Under the pieces are notes generated by a model that worked only from the letters and a program-made list of their open reading frames with translations, was not told where the DNA came from and did not search any database. DNA of 64,000 nt, from positions 1 through 64,000 of the forward strand of contig CAZEAC010000007.1 of the NCBI GenBank assembly GCA_964510065.1, given 5' to 3'. Source of the DNA: CAZEAC01 sp964510065 (lineage in GTDB: Bacteria > Bdellovibrionota_C > UBA2361 > CAIXSY01). Every line of letters begins with the position of its first letter. Position 1 is the first letter of the stretch. The position numbers were made by a program, and so were the translations under genes. Positions 25,878 through 35,317 of this stretch are shown here, in pieces.

Positions 25878-28800
25878 TTATATTCTTTCTGAATTCTTTT
25901 CTTTCTCCCGCTGAAACAGTAAACAAAGTACCGGCAGGACAAAAAGTGTCAGCACGGTCGCAGTAATGAGTCCCCCGATTACAACAGTGGCAAGTGGCGT
26001 TTGCACCTCTGCTCCTGTGCCTGTGGCAAGTGCCATCGGAATAAAACCAAGCGAGGCCACCAGCGCTGTTGTTAAAACAGGGCGGAGACGAGTGATTGCG
26101 CCTTCTACAATTGCCTCCATCAGAGGTTTGGTATCGGCAAGTTTATTGATGAAACTCACAAGCACTAAACCGTTGAGCACCGCGACACCTGAGAGTGCGA
26201 TAAAGCCGACCGCCGCAGAGATGGAAAACGGCATCCCCCGAACCCACAAGGCGATAATTCCACCTGGAAGCGCAAGCGGTACACCAGTGAATACGAGCAA
26301 AGCATCACGCACTGAATTGAAGGTCGAAAAAAGCAAAATAAAAATTAAAAAGAGGCAGAGTGGTACTACAAGCGCCAGGCGCTCCTTAGCCTTTACTAAA
26401 TTTTCAAATTGTCCACCCCATGCAAGCCACACTCCTGCTGGAAGATTAACCTGTTCAGCAATAGCCTTCTGCACTTCGGAGACGTAGGAACCAAGATCTC
26501 GATCACGCACATTTGCTTGAACAACTATGCGTCGCTTTCCATTTTCTCTACTAATCTGATTGGGACCCTCAACAATGTTTATGGTTGCCAACTCACCTAG
26601 AGGGATGGTGTGCGGTCGGGCATCGACCAAATCGGCTTTTGGATCATACAGAGAATGTCTATCTGCATCATCGCTAAGTAAGATTGGTATCGGCAAACGA
26701 CTTAGCGCGGAAGGATCGTTTCTCTGCTCTTCGGGAAAACGCACCATAATATCAAAACGGCGATCCCCTTCAAGAACAAATCCTGCATCTTTACCACGAA
26801 TTGCAGCCGTGATTACCGAGTGAATCTCGGCTGGACGGAGACCAAGTTTCCCGGCTCTCTGGAGATCCACACTAATGTTGACAAATGGCAATCCAGCGAC
26901 CTGTTCTACCTTCACATCTGAGCCACCGGAAGCTTTCCGAAGTACCGATGCGATCTTCTCAGCGACCGGTAAAAGGACTTCAAAGTCTTCGCCAAACACT
27001 TTAACCGCAACGTCACTTCTTACTCCAGAGATAAGCTCATTGAAGCGCATTTGAATTGGTTGGGTAAATTCGTAGTTATTGCCGGGAAGAGTCTTTACTT
27101 TAGTCTCAATTCGCTTTCGCAGCTCCTCCTTGGGTTCAGACGGATTTGGCCACTCTGTTTTTGGTTTTAAGATAATAAATGTGTCTGACACGTTGGGCGG
27201 CATTGGATCTGCCGCCATCTCAGCTGTGCCAGTCTTAGAAAAAACAAACTGCACCTCGGGGAAGAGTGAAATTTCACGTTCTACTTGAAACTGCATTTCA
27301 GTGGATTCAGTGATGCTGGTGCTCGGAATTCGCATTGCATGCATCGCAATATCTTTTTCGTCAAGCGAGGGCACAAACTCTTGTCCTAATCTAGTGAATA
27401 TCCAGGCAGAAAAGATGAAAAAAATGGCACTGCAACTAATCACTGCTATGCGATTACGTAAAGCGAGCTTTAAGAGGGGCTCGTAACTCTTTTTCGCCAT
27501 GGAGATAATCTTCACATCATGCTCCTTGATTCGTCCACGGAAGAAGATCGCAACCATCGCTGGAATAAATGTAAGCGAAAGAACAAAGGCTGCTACTAAG
27601 GCAAAAATGACGGTGAGTGCCATCGGTTCAAACATTTTCCCTTCAGTACCCGAGAGTGAGAGGATTGGAATATACACAGTGATGATAATTGCTTGCCCAA
27701 ATACTGAGGGTTGAATCATCTCTTTCGTAGATACCGCTACTTCGTGTAAGCGTTCCTTTAATGTGAGTTCTCTTCCTAGCGCGTGCTGCCTTTCCGCAAG
27801 ATGACGAAGGCAGTTTTCGACGATAATTACTGCTCCATCAACGATCAGTCCAAAATCAATCGCTCCCAGACTCATCAAATTACCGGAAATTTTACCCTGC
27901 ACCATGCCGATTGCTGTGATCAGCATGCTTATCGGGATGGCGGTGGCCGTGATCAGTGCCGCACGAATATTGCCAAGCAGAAAGAGCAGTACTACGATCA
28001 CAAGGATCGCTCCCTCGACAAGATTTTTTTGTACTGTGGTAATGGTTGCATCTACGAGCTTAGTTCGATTGAGTACCGTTTTTGCTCTTATGCCGGGCGG
28101 CAAAGATTTATTTACCGCCGCAAGCTTCTGATCGACTGCCTGCGCGACAGTTCGACTATTTTCGCCAATCAGCATCAATGCTGTGCCAACTACGACCTCT
28201 TCGCCATTTTCGCTTGCCGAACCGGTGCGAAGTTCCTTTCCGATCTTCACTGAAGCTATTTGTCCAATACGTATTGGAACTCCATCGCGCTCTGTGATGA
28301 CTACCTGTGCGATCTGAGCTTCATTGGCAAGCAAACTTGCAGCACGAACTACAAACGCCTCTCCTCTATGTTCGATGAAGCCAGCTCCGGTGCTCAAATT
28401 GCTTAGTTCGAGAGCCTCTGTGACTTCGGACAAGGTTACATTCACTGCGAGAAGCTTCGCCGGATCAATTTCGATTACATAGTGCTTTACGAAACCACCA
28501 ATTGCATCTACCCCTGCTACGCCGAGTACCGAGCGAAGCTGAGGTCGAATAATCCAGTCTTGAACTTCACGCAGATATGCAGCGAGTTCCACGGTGGTTT
28601 GAAGAGACTTTCCTTCTGGAGTGACATAGTGACCTTCTGTTCTCCAGCCGGGGTCTTTAATGCTTAACGTGGCACCCTTTCCATTTGGATGCATATACTC
28701 TACCGTCCACATGTAAACTTCGCCGAGACCCGTAGAAATCGCGCCCATTTTAGGCTCCGCCTCTACAGGAAGACTCTCCTTTGCCTCATTCAGTCTTTCT

Positions 28801-29132
28801 CCAACTTGTTGGCGAGCAAAATATATATCTACTTTGTCCGCAAATACGGCGGTTACTTGAGAAAATCCGTTACGCGAAAGCGAGCGGGTGTATTCGAGGC
28901 CAGGAATACCAGCGAGTGCTGTTTCGACCGGGAAGGTTATTTGTTTCTCGATTTCCTCAGGGGCGAAGCCTTGAAAAACGGTATTGATTTGAACTTGGTT
29001 GTTAGTGATATCCGGTACTGCATCTATTGGAAGTTGCAGTAGCGCCCTCATCCCAAAGATCGAGAGTAGCACTGTCATTAAGACAACCAAGATCCTATGA
29101 CGTATTGATGATTCAATAATTTTTTCAAGCAT
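25878..29132 (-). CDS. czcA: HME-type RND metal efflux transporter (CzcA-like)
   Basis: A 1084-residue proton/metal antiporter with 12 membrane segments and two large periplasmic loops. The fourth helix carries DFGLIVDGAVIIVEN near residue 424. The D-F-G-x3-D-G-A-x3-V-E-N pattern is that of the HME1 group exporting Co, Zn and Cd, unlike the CusA (Cu/Ag) pattern. It pumps metal from periplasm or cytoplasm through CzcC with CzcB as adaptor. It is in one minus-strand run with czcB and czcC, about 20 bases after czcB. Confidence 0.93.
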   Translation of the reverse strand: MLEKIIESSIRHRILVVLMTVLLSIFGMRALLQLPIDAVPDITNNQVQINTVFQGFAPEEIEKQITFPVETALAGIPGLEYTRSLSRNGFSQVTAVFADKVDIYFARQQVGERLNEAKESLPVEAEPKMGAISTGLGEVYMWTVEYMHPNGKGATLSIKDPGWRTEGHYVTPEGKSLQTTVELAAYLREVQDWIIRPQLRSVLGVAGVDAIGGFVKHYVIEIDPAKLLAVNVTLSEVTEALELSNLSTGAGFIEHRGEAFVVRAASLLANEAQIAQVVITERDGVPIRIGQIASVKIGKELRTGSASENGEEVVVGTALMLIGENSRTVAQAVDQKLAAVNKSLPPGIRAKTVLNRTKLVDATITTVQKNLVEGAILVIVVLLFLLGNIRAALITATAIPISMLITAIGMVQGKISGNLMSLGAIDFGLIVDGAVIIVENCLRHLAERQHALGRELTLKERLHEVAVSTKEMIQPSVFGQAIIITVYIPILSLSGTEGKMFEPMALTVIFALVAAFVLSLTFIPAMVAIFFRGRIKEHDVKIISMAKKSYEPLLKLALRNRIAVISCSAIFFIFSAWIFTRLGQEFVPSLDEKDIAMHAMRIPSTSITESTEMQFQVEREISLFPEVQFVFSKTGTAEMAADPMPPNVSDTFIILKPKTEWPNPSEPKEELRKRIETKVKTLPGNNYEFTQPIQMRFNELISGVRSDVAVKVFGEDFEVLLPVAEKIASVLRKASGGSDVKVEQVAGLPFVNISVDLQRAGKLGLRPAEIHSVITAAIRGKDAGFVLEGDRRFDIMVRFPEEQRNDPSALSRLPIPILLSDDADRHSLYDPKADLVDARPHTIPLGELATINIVEGPNQISRENGKRRIVVQANVRDRDLGSYVSEVQKAIAEQVNLPAGVWLAWGGQFENLVKAKERLALVVPLCLFLIFILLFSTFNSVRDALLVFTGVPLALPGGIIALWVRGMPFSISAAVGFIALSGVAVLNGLVLVSFINKLADTKPLMEAIVEGAITRLRPVLTTALVASLGFIPMALATGTGAEVQTPLATVVIGGLITATVLTLFVLPVLCLLFQREKEKNSERI

Positions 29133-29153
29133 ATAATTTTCTCTTAATCTCTC

Positions 29154-30095
29154 TTAGTGCTCGTGTTCAGCTTCGCTTTTTCCAAGCTCGGCTTTGAGTA
29201 TAAATGTTTTACCAGAAAAATATTTCTCTCTGGCCTTGAGACCATTCAAAACCTCCGTCACATTTTCGTCTGAACGACCGAGCGTGAGTGTCCGTGGCTC
29301 GAACGATTCACCTTCACGAATAAACACGACATCTTTGCCATCAATCTTTTGCAGGGCCTCATTTTCAACAACAAGATCTACCTTGGCTGAATCAGTTACT
29401 AAAACTCCTGAAACAAACGCTCCCGGTGAAAAGTGAGGGTCGGGGTTCCTGAGAAGCACTCGCGCTACCCGTGATTGAGTTTTCTCTTCAGTGACTGGCG
29501 AGAAAAATACCACTTGGCCTTCTTGAGTGCCGAGGTGTGAAGCCACTGAAAGCTGCGCTTTCTGATTGACTTTTACCCTGTCGACATCCTGTTTATAGAC
29601 GGCGAGTTCAGCCCAAACTTCCGAGAGATCGGTTACGGTAAAAAGAACAGTTTCTTCGGAAACCGCTTCGCCCAGCGTGGCATGGCGTTTTATTACAACG
29701 CCAGGAATAGCAGAGCTGACAGAGAACGTCTGTAAATTCTGATTGTTTTGGATCAACGCCAGTGGTGCGTCAGGTTTTACTACGTCGCCAACTTTGGCTC
29801 GGACTTCCTTCACTACGCCAGAGAAACGAGGGCTTACGTGTGCCAACTTGTCATCTACGGGTACGATGCGTCCAGAAACCTGGATACCTTCCACGATGGT
29901 GCCTGGTTTTGCCTCGACGATTCTAAGATTAAAACGAGGAAGCTTCGCGTCGGGAATACTGATCTTTGATTCTTCCTCATCGTGACCATGCCCGTGCTCT
30001 TCATGGCTATCTTCGCCGTGATCATGTTCGTCGTTTGCAAGGGCGGTCATCGGGATAAACATAAACAGAGATAACGTAATTAAAAATATTTTCAT
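29154..30095 (-). CDS. czcB: RND periplasmic adaptor (CzcB-like)
   Basis: A 313-residue membrane fusion protein. The signal segment is followed by a His/Asp/Glu-rich stretch (DEHDHGEDSHEEHGHGH, about residues 22-39), a likely metal-binding region. A barrel-sandwich domain (VRAKVGDVVKPDAPLALIQN) comes next. The ATG at 30095 follows GAGGA; it begins 1 base after the czcC stop, so coupling is likely. It bridges CzcA and CzcC. Confidence 0.88.
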   Translation of the reverse strand: MKIFLITLSLFMFIPMTALANDEHDHGEDSHEEHGHGHDEEESKISIPDAKLPRFNLRIVEAKPGTIVEGIQVSGRIVPVDDKLAHVSPRFSGVVKEVRAKVGDVVKPDAPLALIQNNQNLQTFSVSSAIPGVVIKRHATLGEAVSEETVLFTVTDLSEVWAELAVYKQDVDRVKVNQKAQLSVASHLGTQEGQVVFFSPVTEEKTQSRVARVLLRNPDPHFSPGAFVSGVLVTDSAKVDLVVENEALQKIDGKDVVFIREGESFEPRTLTLGRSDENVTEVLNGLKAREKYFSGKTFILKAELGKSEAEHEH

Positions 30096-30096
30096 A

Positions 30097-31335
30097 CTAA
30101 ATGTCCTCTTCAAGAATTATTGCTAGTTCGATTCGTTCGGAGAAAGTTTGAGTCCAGAGCTCCAGATAACGCTCCTGAGCGTCGACATACTCCCTGAGTG
30201 TTTGCCAGAGTTGAAAGATACTACCCTGACCATCTCGGACTTGGCTTTCAAATGCCGTCAGCGCTTCGCGGAGTCCAGGAAGCACTTTGTTTTCATAAGC
30301 AAGTACTTCCTCGCGCCGAAGTGAATACGCTTTTACTGAGCGTAGCATCGAGGTGCGAAAAACTTCGCCTTGAAAAAATGATACCTTTGCTTGAGCAACC
30401 GAACGCTCCGCGTCTTTGCGCATTACTTCAGCAGTATTCTGACTATAGAAAGGAAGGGGGAAGCTAAGGCCCACACCGACGATATCAACTCCCTCGTTTG
30501 TTTTCTGGTAAAAGAGCCGCGGACGAAGTTCTGGAAATCGGTCTCTTCTCGCTACTGAAAGATCAGCCTCTGAAAGTTCAAGCAATAGCTTAGCACGCGA
30601 TTGAACCTTTATCTCGCCATTCATGAGTCGGGTTTCAAGGGACTCTAGCGGCATAAGCGGCAGCAGTGCTGGAACCGAAACTTTTCTAGCTTCGATATTG
30701 AACCCGCTAAGCTGTGATAACTCGGAGAAAGCATTTAGAGATTCAGCTAAAACTCCTTTTAGCTCAGCCTCTGTCTTTGCAACTTCAGCGCGAAATACGG
30801 CCTCTTCTCCCTTGCCGTACGCCCCATCTCCAAGGCCTTTTTTCACGAATTGACTGAGCGAGCGCGCCTCCGGAAGTACCTCGTTAAGAATCCGCGACCG
30901 CTCCGACACCACCCAAGTCCGCGCGAAGGCGAACCTTACCTTGGTTATAAGACTGAGGATATCTTTCTCTTTATCACGGCTACCTGCTTCGCGGATGAGG
31001 GATGATAAGCGATTACGTAAGGCACCCTGACTAAATTTGATCGGTTGAGTTATGCCGATTGCAATTTCATTTTTCCCTTTCTTATCCTCCCAAGCGCTGG
31101 GCACTCCAACCTCGGTGTCCAATTCAGGATTTGAAAGTACATTGGCCTCAAAACTTGAGGCACGCTGCATGTTAAAGCGTGCTTCAATGTCTTTAACTAT
31201 AGGCGAGCCGTTGAGTGCGCCTTGAATTGCCTCATCAAGGACCAAAGGCAGCTGTTCGGATACAGCAAGCGACGGCAATGCACAGAGAACTGCAAGAATT
31301 GAAGCTAAGTATTTCTCTATATATTTTTTTGACAT
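30097..31335 (-). CDS. czcC: Outer-membrane efflux protein, TolC family (CzcC-like)
   Basis: A 412-residue TolC-type channel component. Signal peptide residues about 1-25, then two repeats of long helices typical of OEP proteins (LSNPELDTEVGVPSAWEDKK, VGVGLSFPLPFYSQNTAEVM). GGGGAG precedes the ATG at 31335. First gene of the czcCBA run. It would form the outer-membrane exit duct for the efflux system. Confidence 0.88.
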   Translation of the reverse strand: MSKKYIEKYLASILAVLCALPSLAVSEQLPLVLDEAIQGALNGSPIVKDIEARFNMQRASSFEANVLSNPELDTEVGVPSAWEDKKGKNEIAIGITQPIKFSQGALRNRLSSLIREAGSRDKEKDILSLITKVRFAFARTWVVSERSRILNEVLPEARSLSQFVKKGLGDGAYGKGEEAVFRAEVAKTEAELKGVLAESLNAFSELSQLSGFNIEARKVSVPALLPLMPLESLETRLMNGEIKVQSRAKLLLELSEADLSVARRDRFPELRPRLFYQKTNEGVDIVGVGLSFPLPFYSQNTAEVMRKDAERSVAQAKVSFFQGEVFRTSMLRSVKAYSLRREEVLAYENKVLPGLREALTAFESQVRDGQGSIFQLWQTLREYVDAQERYLELWTQTFSERIELAIILEEDI

Positions 31336-31445
31336 GAGTTCTCCCCAAAACATACAACCAATGGCAAATTGCCAATGAAGCTCAAAACTACTAGCTGCCA
31401 GTTAAATAAGCTGACTAAGCGAGGCGTTAAAAGCAAACGTATTTA

Positions 31446-31832
31446 TTAGGCGTGTAGCGGTGGGGCATTTGGGGCTAACGCGAGAGTTCGTGTTAGCAAC
31501 GAGGAAGAAAGGGCGGCGGTGTTGCTTTTCCCAGCGCTCGGCTGGACTGAGAGAAGATCGCTCGAAAACGTCACAAATAACGCTGAGAGAATGTAGAGGT
31601 TTGTTTCAAGAGAGTAGATAGCCTCTAGGGGGGCAATACTTTGGCTCTTTACTAAAGTTGTTGTGACTGACTTGCACGGACTTCCGTGCTGCTGAGTCGA
31701 ACCATCGACTGGGCAAGCGTGCTCCGCCGGAACAGCATTGCCAAGGAGATCCTCCAAAGTACAGTGATTTCCCGCGACAATTAACGCGAGGACCAAGAAT
31801 AAACCAGTAAATTTTGCAAATATACGAGACAT
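31446..31832 (-). CDS. Small Cys/His exported protein upstream of czcC
   Basis: A 128-residue protein with a hydrophobic N-terminal signal segment ending near AGNHC, then a Cys/His cluster (EHACPVDG, QHGSPCKS) and a second hydrophobic stretch. Cys/His spacing suggests metal binding in the periplasm. AAGGGA precedes the ATG. It is probably the first or second gene of the metal operon. Comparable small proteins precede czcC in other clusters, but I do not assign a family. Confidence 0.6.
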   Translation of the reverse strand: MSRIFAKFTGLFLVLALIVAGNHCTLEDLLGNAVPAEHACPVDGSTQQHGSPCKSVTTTLVKSQSIAPLEAIYSLETNLYILSALFVTFSSDLLSVQPSAGKSNTAALSSSLLTRTLALAPNAPPLHA

Positions 31833-31946
31833 CGTTCCCTTCAAGGTATATCAGATCGGTCACTTAGCGCAATTACTGAAGGAGAAATAATCAAGACATC
31901 GAGGCTATTAGCTGACTCACTTCAGCACTCGTGTAGGTAACGAAAA

Positions 31947-32936
31947 TTAAAACAGCACTCGCGCTCCGGCAGTAACTATTGAGGAAAGGTCTTGGTGATC
32001 CCCACCTCTATCCTGAATTGCCGGAAAGAGCACCGCTGCCGAGAGCAAAATATCATCAGAAAATTTAACCGTCAGGTTAGGACCGACCAACAAAATTGTA
32101 CCACCGCTTGAAATAACAGTGTCGCTATTCTGGGAATCCTTTTCCCCATATTGCAGGTTTATATCGAGTCCAATAAAAGATGAAATGTTTGCTTCTCGCT
32201 GAATGGGAGTATCAATAAATAGTGAAAACGAAGAAGCATCTCCAAATTGATAATCTTGCGCGCCCTCTGATCTAAATATGTGGATCGCGTTGCCTCTGAG
32301 AATAAGCGGCTCTAGGTTGTATTGGTAGGTCAACCCAAGTGTTACATCAGTAGAACCCGTGCCAGGTTGAAGTTCAGGCTCGAATCGGATGTCATCGCTG
32401 TCCCTCTGGGAAGTTGAGCCAGTAGGAAATTTTATACCCATTAGAGCGCCTAAATATCCTTTTTCGCCGCGCAAGAAGCGCCAGTTGCCTATGAGGCTCG
32501 CGTCTCCAATTCCTTCTGAATTCTCAACTGAGCTTTCACGCTTATCGAAGCGCTCGACAAATGGAACATGTGCCAAAACACTTAGGCTTTGAGAAAGATT
32601 AACTCCTGCACTTAAATGATAAAATCGTTCCATGGAACGATTGTGACCGTGCTCCTCCTGGGAGTCTTGCTCACCACTATTTGATACAGTTTCAGCACTT
32701 TCATGATGCTCAGATTCTTCTTTCGAAGCATGACCATCGCTTTCAGTGGTTTGTGTGTCCCAGTTCTGATACTCGTACCTAAAATCGACAAAATAGCCTT
32801 CTTTATCTGCTCCGAGAGAGTAAGACGTATCGCGTTCAATTCTAGGCAAGAAACAGGATTCGCAGTTGGCATAAGCATCGGACGCAAAAAGAGTCATTAA
32901 TCCGATAATTATTGGGCTCAAAGCACGAAGTTTCAT
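31947..32936 (-). CDS. Putative outer-membrane beta-barrel protein with His-rich insert
   Basis: A 329-residue exported protein. Signal peptide residues 1-23, then two Cys residues (NCESC) and a His/Glu/Asp-rich insert (about residues 55-105, including EHHESAE and QEEHGHNRSM). Alternating beta-strands run to the end, which closes with a hydrophobic strand and terminal Phe (TAGARVLF), typical of outer-membrane barrels. The likely role is metal-related transport or sensing at the outer membrane. It opens the minus-strand metal gene run. Confidence 0.6.
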   Translation of the reverse strand: MKLRALSPIIIGLMTLFASDAYANCESCFLPRIERDTSYSLGADKEGYFVDFRYEYQNWDTQTTESDGHASKEESEHHESAETVSNSGEQDSQEEHGHNRSMERFYHLSAGVNLSQSLSVLAHVPFVERFDKRESSVENSEGIGDASLIGNWRFLRGEKGYLGALMGIKFPTGSTSQRDSDDIRFEPELQPGTGSTDVTLGLTYQYNLEPLILRGNAIHIFRSEGAQDYQFGDASSFSLFIDTPIQREANISSFIGLDINLQYGEKDSQNSDTVISSGGTILLVGPNLTVKFSDDILLSAAVLFPAIQDRGGDHQDLSSIVTAGARVLF

Positions 32937-33197
32937 AAAGTTCCAAAATAATAAAAACCTACTGATAATATCTATGGGAGTTATCTCAAAAGTCAATGCG
33001 ACCAATTGCCGCACCTACTGATAAATGTAGCTACTTTATTTCTAAACCTCATGGATCGTCTTTGCTAGCCTTAGTCACCCACACGGTTCATGCTGGTTGG
33101 ATTTCTGTGAGGGAACCATCGCCACCACTCCTCCATCGGCCCCTCATGATCATGAAGATGGAGAAATGCATACACATTAAAATATGGAGGAATGACT

Positions 33198-33341
33198 ATG
33201 AATAAGGAAACTAAATCAAACATCAAAATTGGCGTTATAGCACTCATAGTGATAAGCGTAATTATGTTTGGACTTTATAAGTATCAAGCAGCTCAAAATA
33301 AAGCACATAGCCACGGTAATGGGGGATACCATTCGCACTGA
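33198..33341 (+). CDS. Small single-pass His-rich membrane peptide
   Basis: A 47-residue protein: basic N-terminus, one hydrophobic segment (about residues 10-26), then a tail with His residues (HSHGNGGYHSH). GGAGG lies 7 bases before the ATG. The tail could bind metal on the periplasmic side. It is divergent from the barrel gene, so both promoters lie in 32937-33197. Too short for most gene callers. Confidence 0.6.
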   Translation: MNKETKSNIKIGVIALIVISVIMFGLYKYQAAQNKAHSHGNGGYHSH

Positions 33342-33391
33342 TTATACTTAATGATTTGGATAGTCGCAGCGATCAGGCGGGTAAAAGACTT

Positions 33392-33730
33392 ATGTACTAC
33401 GCTATCAAAATATTTATCTCAGCAATCATAATAGTGTCTGTCTCTGAGGTTGCTAAGCGGAGTATCTTTCTTGGAGCAGTAACGGCATCCCTTCCCCTTA
33501 TTTCTCTTTTTTCGATTTGTTGGCTTTACCATGAAACTCGTGACATCGAAAAAATATCGCTACTATCATGCGAGATTTTCTGGCTTGTCATTCCATCACT
33601 TGCCTTTTTTGCTGTACTTCCATGGTTACTTGCGAATGGGAAAAGATTTGCGTTTTCAATGACCGCAGGAATCTTAGTAACAATTTTTGCCTACTTTGGA
33701 ATGATTTCTATTCGTCGCTATTTGTTCTGA
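33392..33730 (+). CDS. DUF3147-like small membrane protein
   Basis: A 112-residue protein with four hydrophobic segments starting at MYYAIKIFISAIIIVSVSEV. Layout and the Trp-Leu-Tyr-His-Glu-x-x-Asp segment match the DUF3147 family, often found beside metal-resistance genes. The ATG at 33392 is preferred over a TTG at 33356. It follows the His-rich peptide on the same strand. Function unknown. Confidence 0.6.
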   Translation: MYYAIKIFISAIIIVSVSEVAKRSIFLGAVTASLPLISLFSICWLYHETRDIEKISLLSCEIFWLVIPSLAFFAVLPWLLANGKRFAFSMTAGILVTIFAYFGMISIRRYLF

Positions 33731-33743
33731 TGGTTTCATCAGA

Positions 33744-33773
33744 TATAGTAGGTAACATAAGGTACCTACTATA
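33744..33773. terminator. Inverted repeat between convergent genes
   Basis: An 11-bp perfect inverted repeat TATAGTAGGTA / TACCTACTATA with an 8-base loop, between the ends of the DUF3147-like gene and the SH3 protein gene. There is no clear T tract, so a bidirectional terminator is likely but an operator or insertion scar is possible. Confidence 0.5.
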
Positions 33774-33786
33774 CGAATGTTATCCG

Positions 33787-34398
33787 CTATGGCTTTTCCG
33801 AGTCCGAGACCTGTTGACTAACCCATCCAACTTCGCCGCTTGGTGCATAGACCTGAGCCCATTCTCCGCTTAAGCCGATTTGTACGAGTCGCGTTCCAGC
33901 CGAGATCGCCATTAAAGGTGATGAAGTTTTTGATGGGCCAGTTCTGATATATGCCTTCTTGGTTACGACGCGAGTTGCAGCGGTTTGCATCAGCTCCATA
34001 CTAGATTCGTCTTTATGAGCACTTTCTAATACTATTATGCGTGATTCTTGATCCTTAACATGCGCGACCAGAGCGCTAACCAGGTTCACTAATTTCGCAT
34101 CATGCTTTTCCTTACTCGTCACCATAGTCGAATCTGCAATCGCAATCTGCTCAATTGTATTGGCCCGGGCTGATTGTGAAAAATGAGACGCAGCCATAAC
34201 GCTTAGACCAAGCAGCATCACAATCAACACATGCGTAACAGGCGATCTCATCACATGACGATCTTGATGCGCTATGTGCGCTTTTGGTGGAGACGGCAGT
34301 TCGATAAAGCTCAAATAGGAACTGTGGATCTTGCCCGTGCGCACCATCTCTCGTATTTGTTCTTTTTCTGATTCTGTATAGCAATGCGCGGTAGTCAT
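33787..34398 (-). CDS. Membrane-anchored protein with periplasmic bacterial SH3 domain
   Basis: A 203-residue protein. A cytoplasmic N-terminus of about 50 residues, one membrane segment (about 52-72), a helical linker and a C-terminal SH3b-type domain (about 143-198; AYIRTGPSKTSSPLMAISAG, GEWAQVYAPSGEVGWVSQ). SH3b domains bind peptidoglycan or proteins. It starts 4 bases after trbB and may be the last gene of that block. A role in wall attachment of the secretion apparatus is inferred. Confidence 0.6.
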   Translation of the reverse strand: MTTAHCYTESEKEQIREMVRTGKIHSSYLSFIELPSPPKAHIAHQDRHVMRSPVTHVLIVMLLGLSVMAASHFSQSARANTIEQIAIADSTMVTSKEKHDAKLVNLVSALVAHVKDQESRIIVLESAHKDESSMELMQTAATRVVTKKAYIRTGPSKTSSPLMAISAGTRLVQIGLSGEWAQVYAPSGEVGWVSQQVSDSEKP

Positions 34399-34402
34399 AG
34401 AA

Positions 34403-35317
34403 CTATGCCAGTTCTCCGACGTGACTTATTCGTCTTGTAGAGGCTGTCTTTTCGATAAAAATGAATAGATTGACGGTCTCCAGGATCGCTTCGCGCGAGA
34501 GCTTTACTCCCGATTCTAGAACCAAATGCTCAAGACGGGTGAGCGCTTTCTGAGCGGAATCAGCGTGAATGGTGGCGCAACCTCCAGGGTGGCCTGTGTT
34601 CCAAGCTTTAATCAGATCTAGGGCTTCGGCACCGCGCACTTCGCCAACTACGATCCTATCCGGGCGTAGTCGTAACGTTGCCTTTAGCAAATCTCTCATT
34701 GATGTTTGGCCATCTTTGGTGCGCAGGGCAACGGAGTCCAATGCGCTGCATTGCAGCTCTTGAGTGTCTTCAAGGATGACAATTCGATCTCCTGTTTGTG
34801 CGACCAGGTCGAGAATGGCATTCGCCAGAGTAGTCTTGCCGGAGCCGGTGCCCCCCACAATTAGGATATTTTTCCTTTCAATGACTGCCTGTCGAATTCT
34901 CTGCGCATGCGCCGTGGAGAGAATGTGCTGCGTTACATAATCATCAATCGTAAATACCTTAAGTGCCTTCTTACGGATTGAAAAGCTTGGCGCTTGAGCT
35001 ATCGGCGGGAGTACACCTTGAAAACGCGACCCTGACCCCGGCAGCTCTGCACTTAGTAGCGGTGAGTCTTTATTGCATGTCACGCCGATGCTGCTGGCAA
35101 CTATGAAAATCACGCGCTCGGCGTCCGCTGGGGATAGGTCATGCCCAGTATAGCATCTACCTGTGCCAAGCTGATCGATCCATAGTTTCCCGTCTGGGTT
35201 AAGCATAAGCTCAATCACTGTGGGATCTAACAGATACGCGCCAGCCGCTGCTCCGAAAGCAGTTGCCAGCATCGCTGTTAAACGATCATTCCCTTCCTGT
35301 GAAAGATATGAACTCAC
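34403..35317 (-). CDS. trbB: TrbB/VirB11-type secretion ATPase
   Basis: A 304-residue hexameric ATPase of the conjugation machine. Walker A GGTGSGKTTLANAIL near residue 155, Asp box ILEDTQEL, Walker B-like RIVVGEVRGAEAL and His box GHPGGCATIHAD are all intact. The N-terminal DPTVIELMLNPDGKLWIDQ is typical of TrbB. GTG start with AGGAG upstream. In IncP plasmids trbB leads the trb operon; here it is in a separate block with traF. Confidence 0.92.
   Translation of the reverse strand: MSSYLSQEGNDRLTAMLATAFGAAAGAYLLDPTVIELMLNPDGKLWIDQLGTGRCYTGHDLSPADAERVIFIVASSIGVTCNKDSPLLSAELPGSGSRFQGVLPPIAQAPSFSIRKKALKVFTIDDYVTQHILSTAHAQRIRQAVIERKNILIVGGTGSGKTTLANAILDLVAQTGDRIVILEDTQELQCSALDSVALRTKDGQTSMRDLLKATLRLRPDRIVVGEVRGAEALDLIKAWNTGHPGGCATIHADSAQKALTRLEHLVLESGVKLSREAILETVNLFIFIEKTASTRRISHVGELA

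Noticed and set aside
29154..30113. TTG start for czcB at 30113
   Set aside because: It lies inside the czcC end, and the ATG at 30095 has GAGGA at the right distance.
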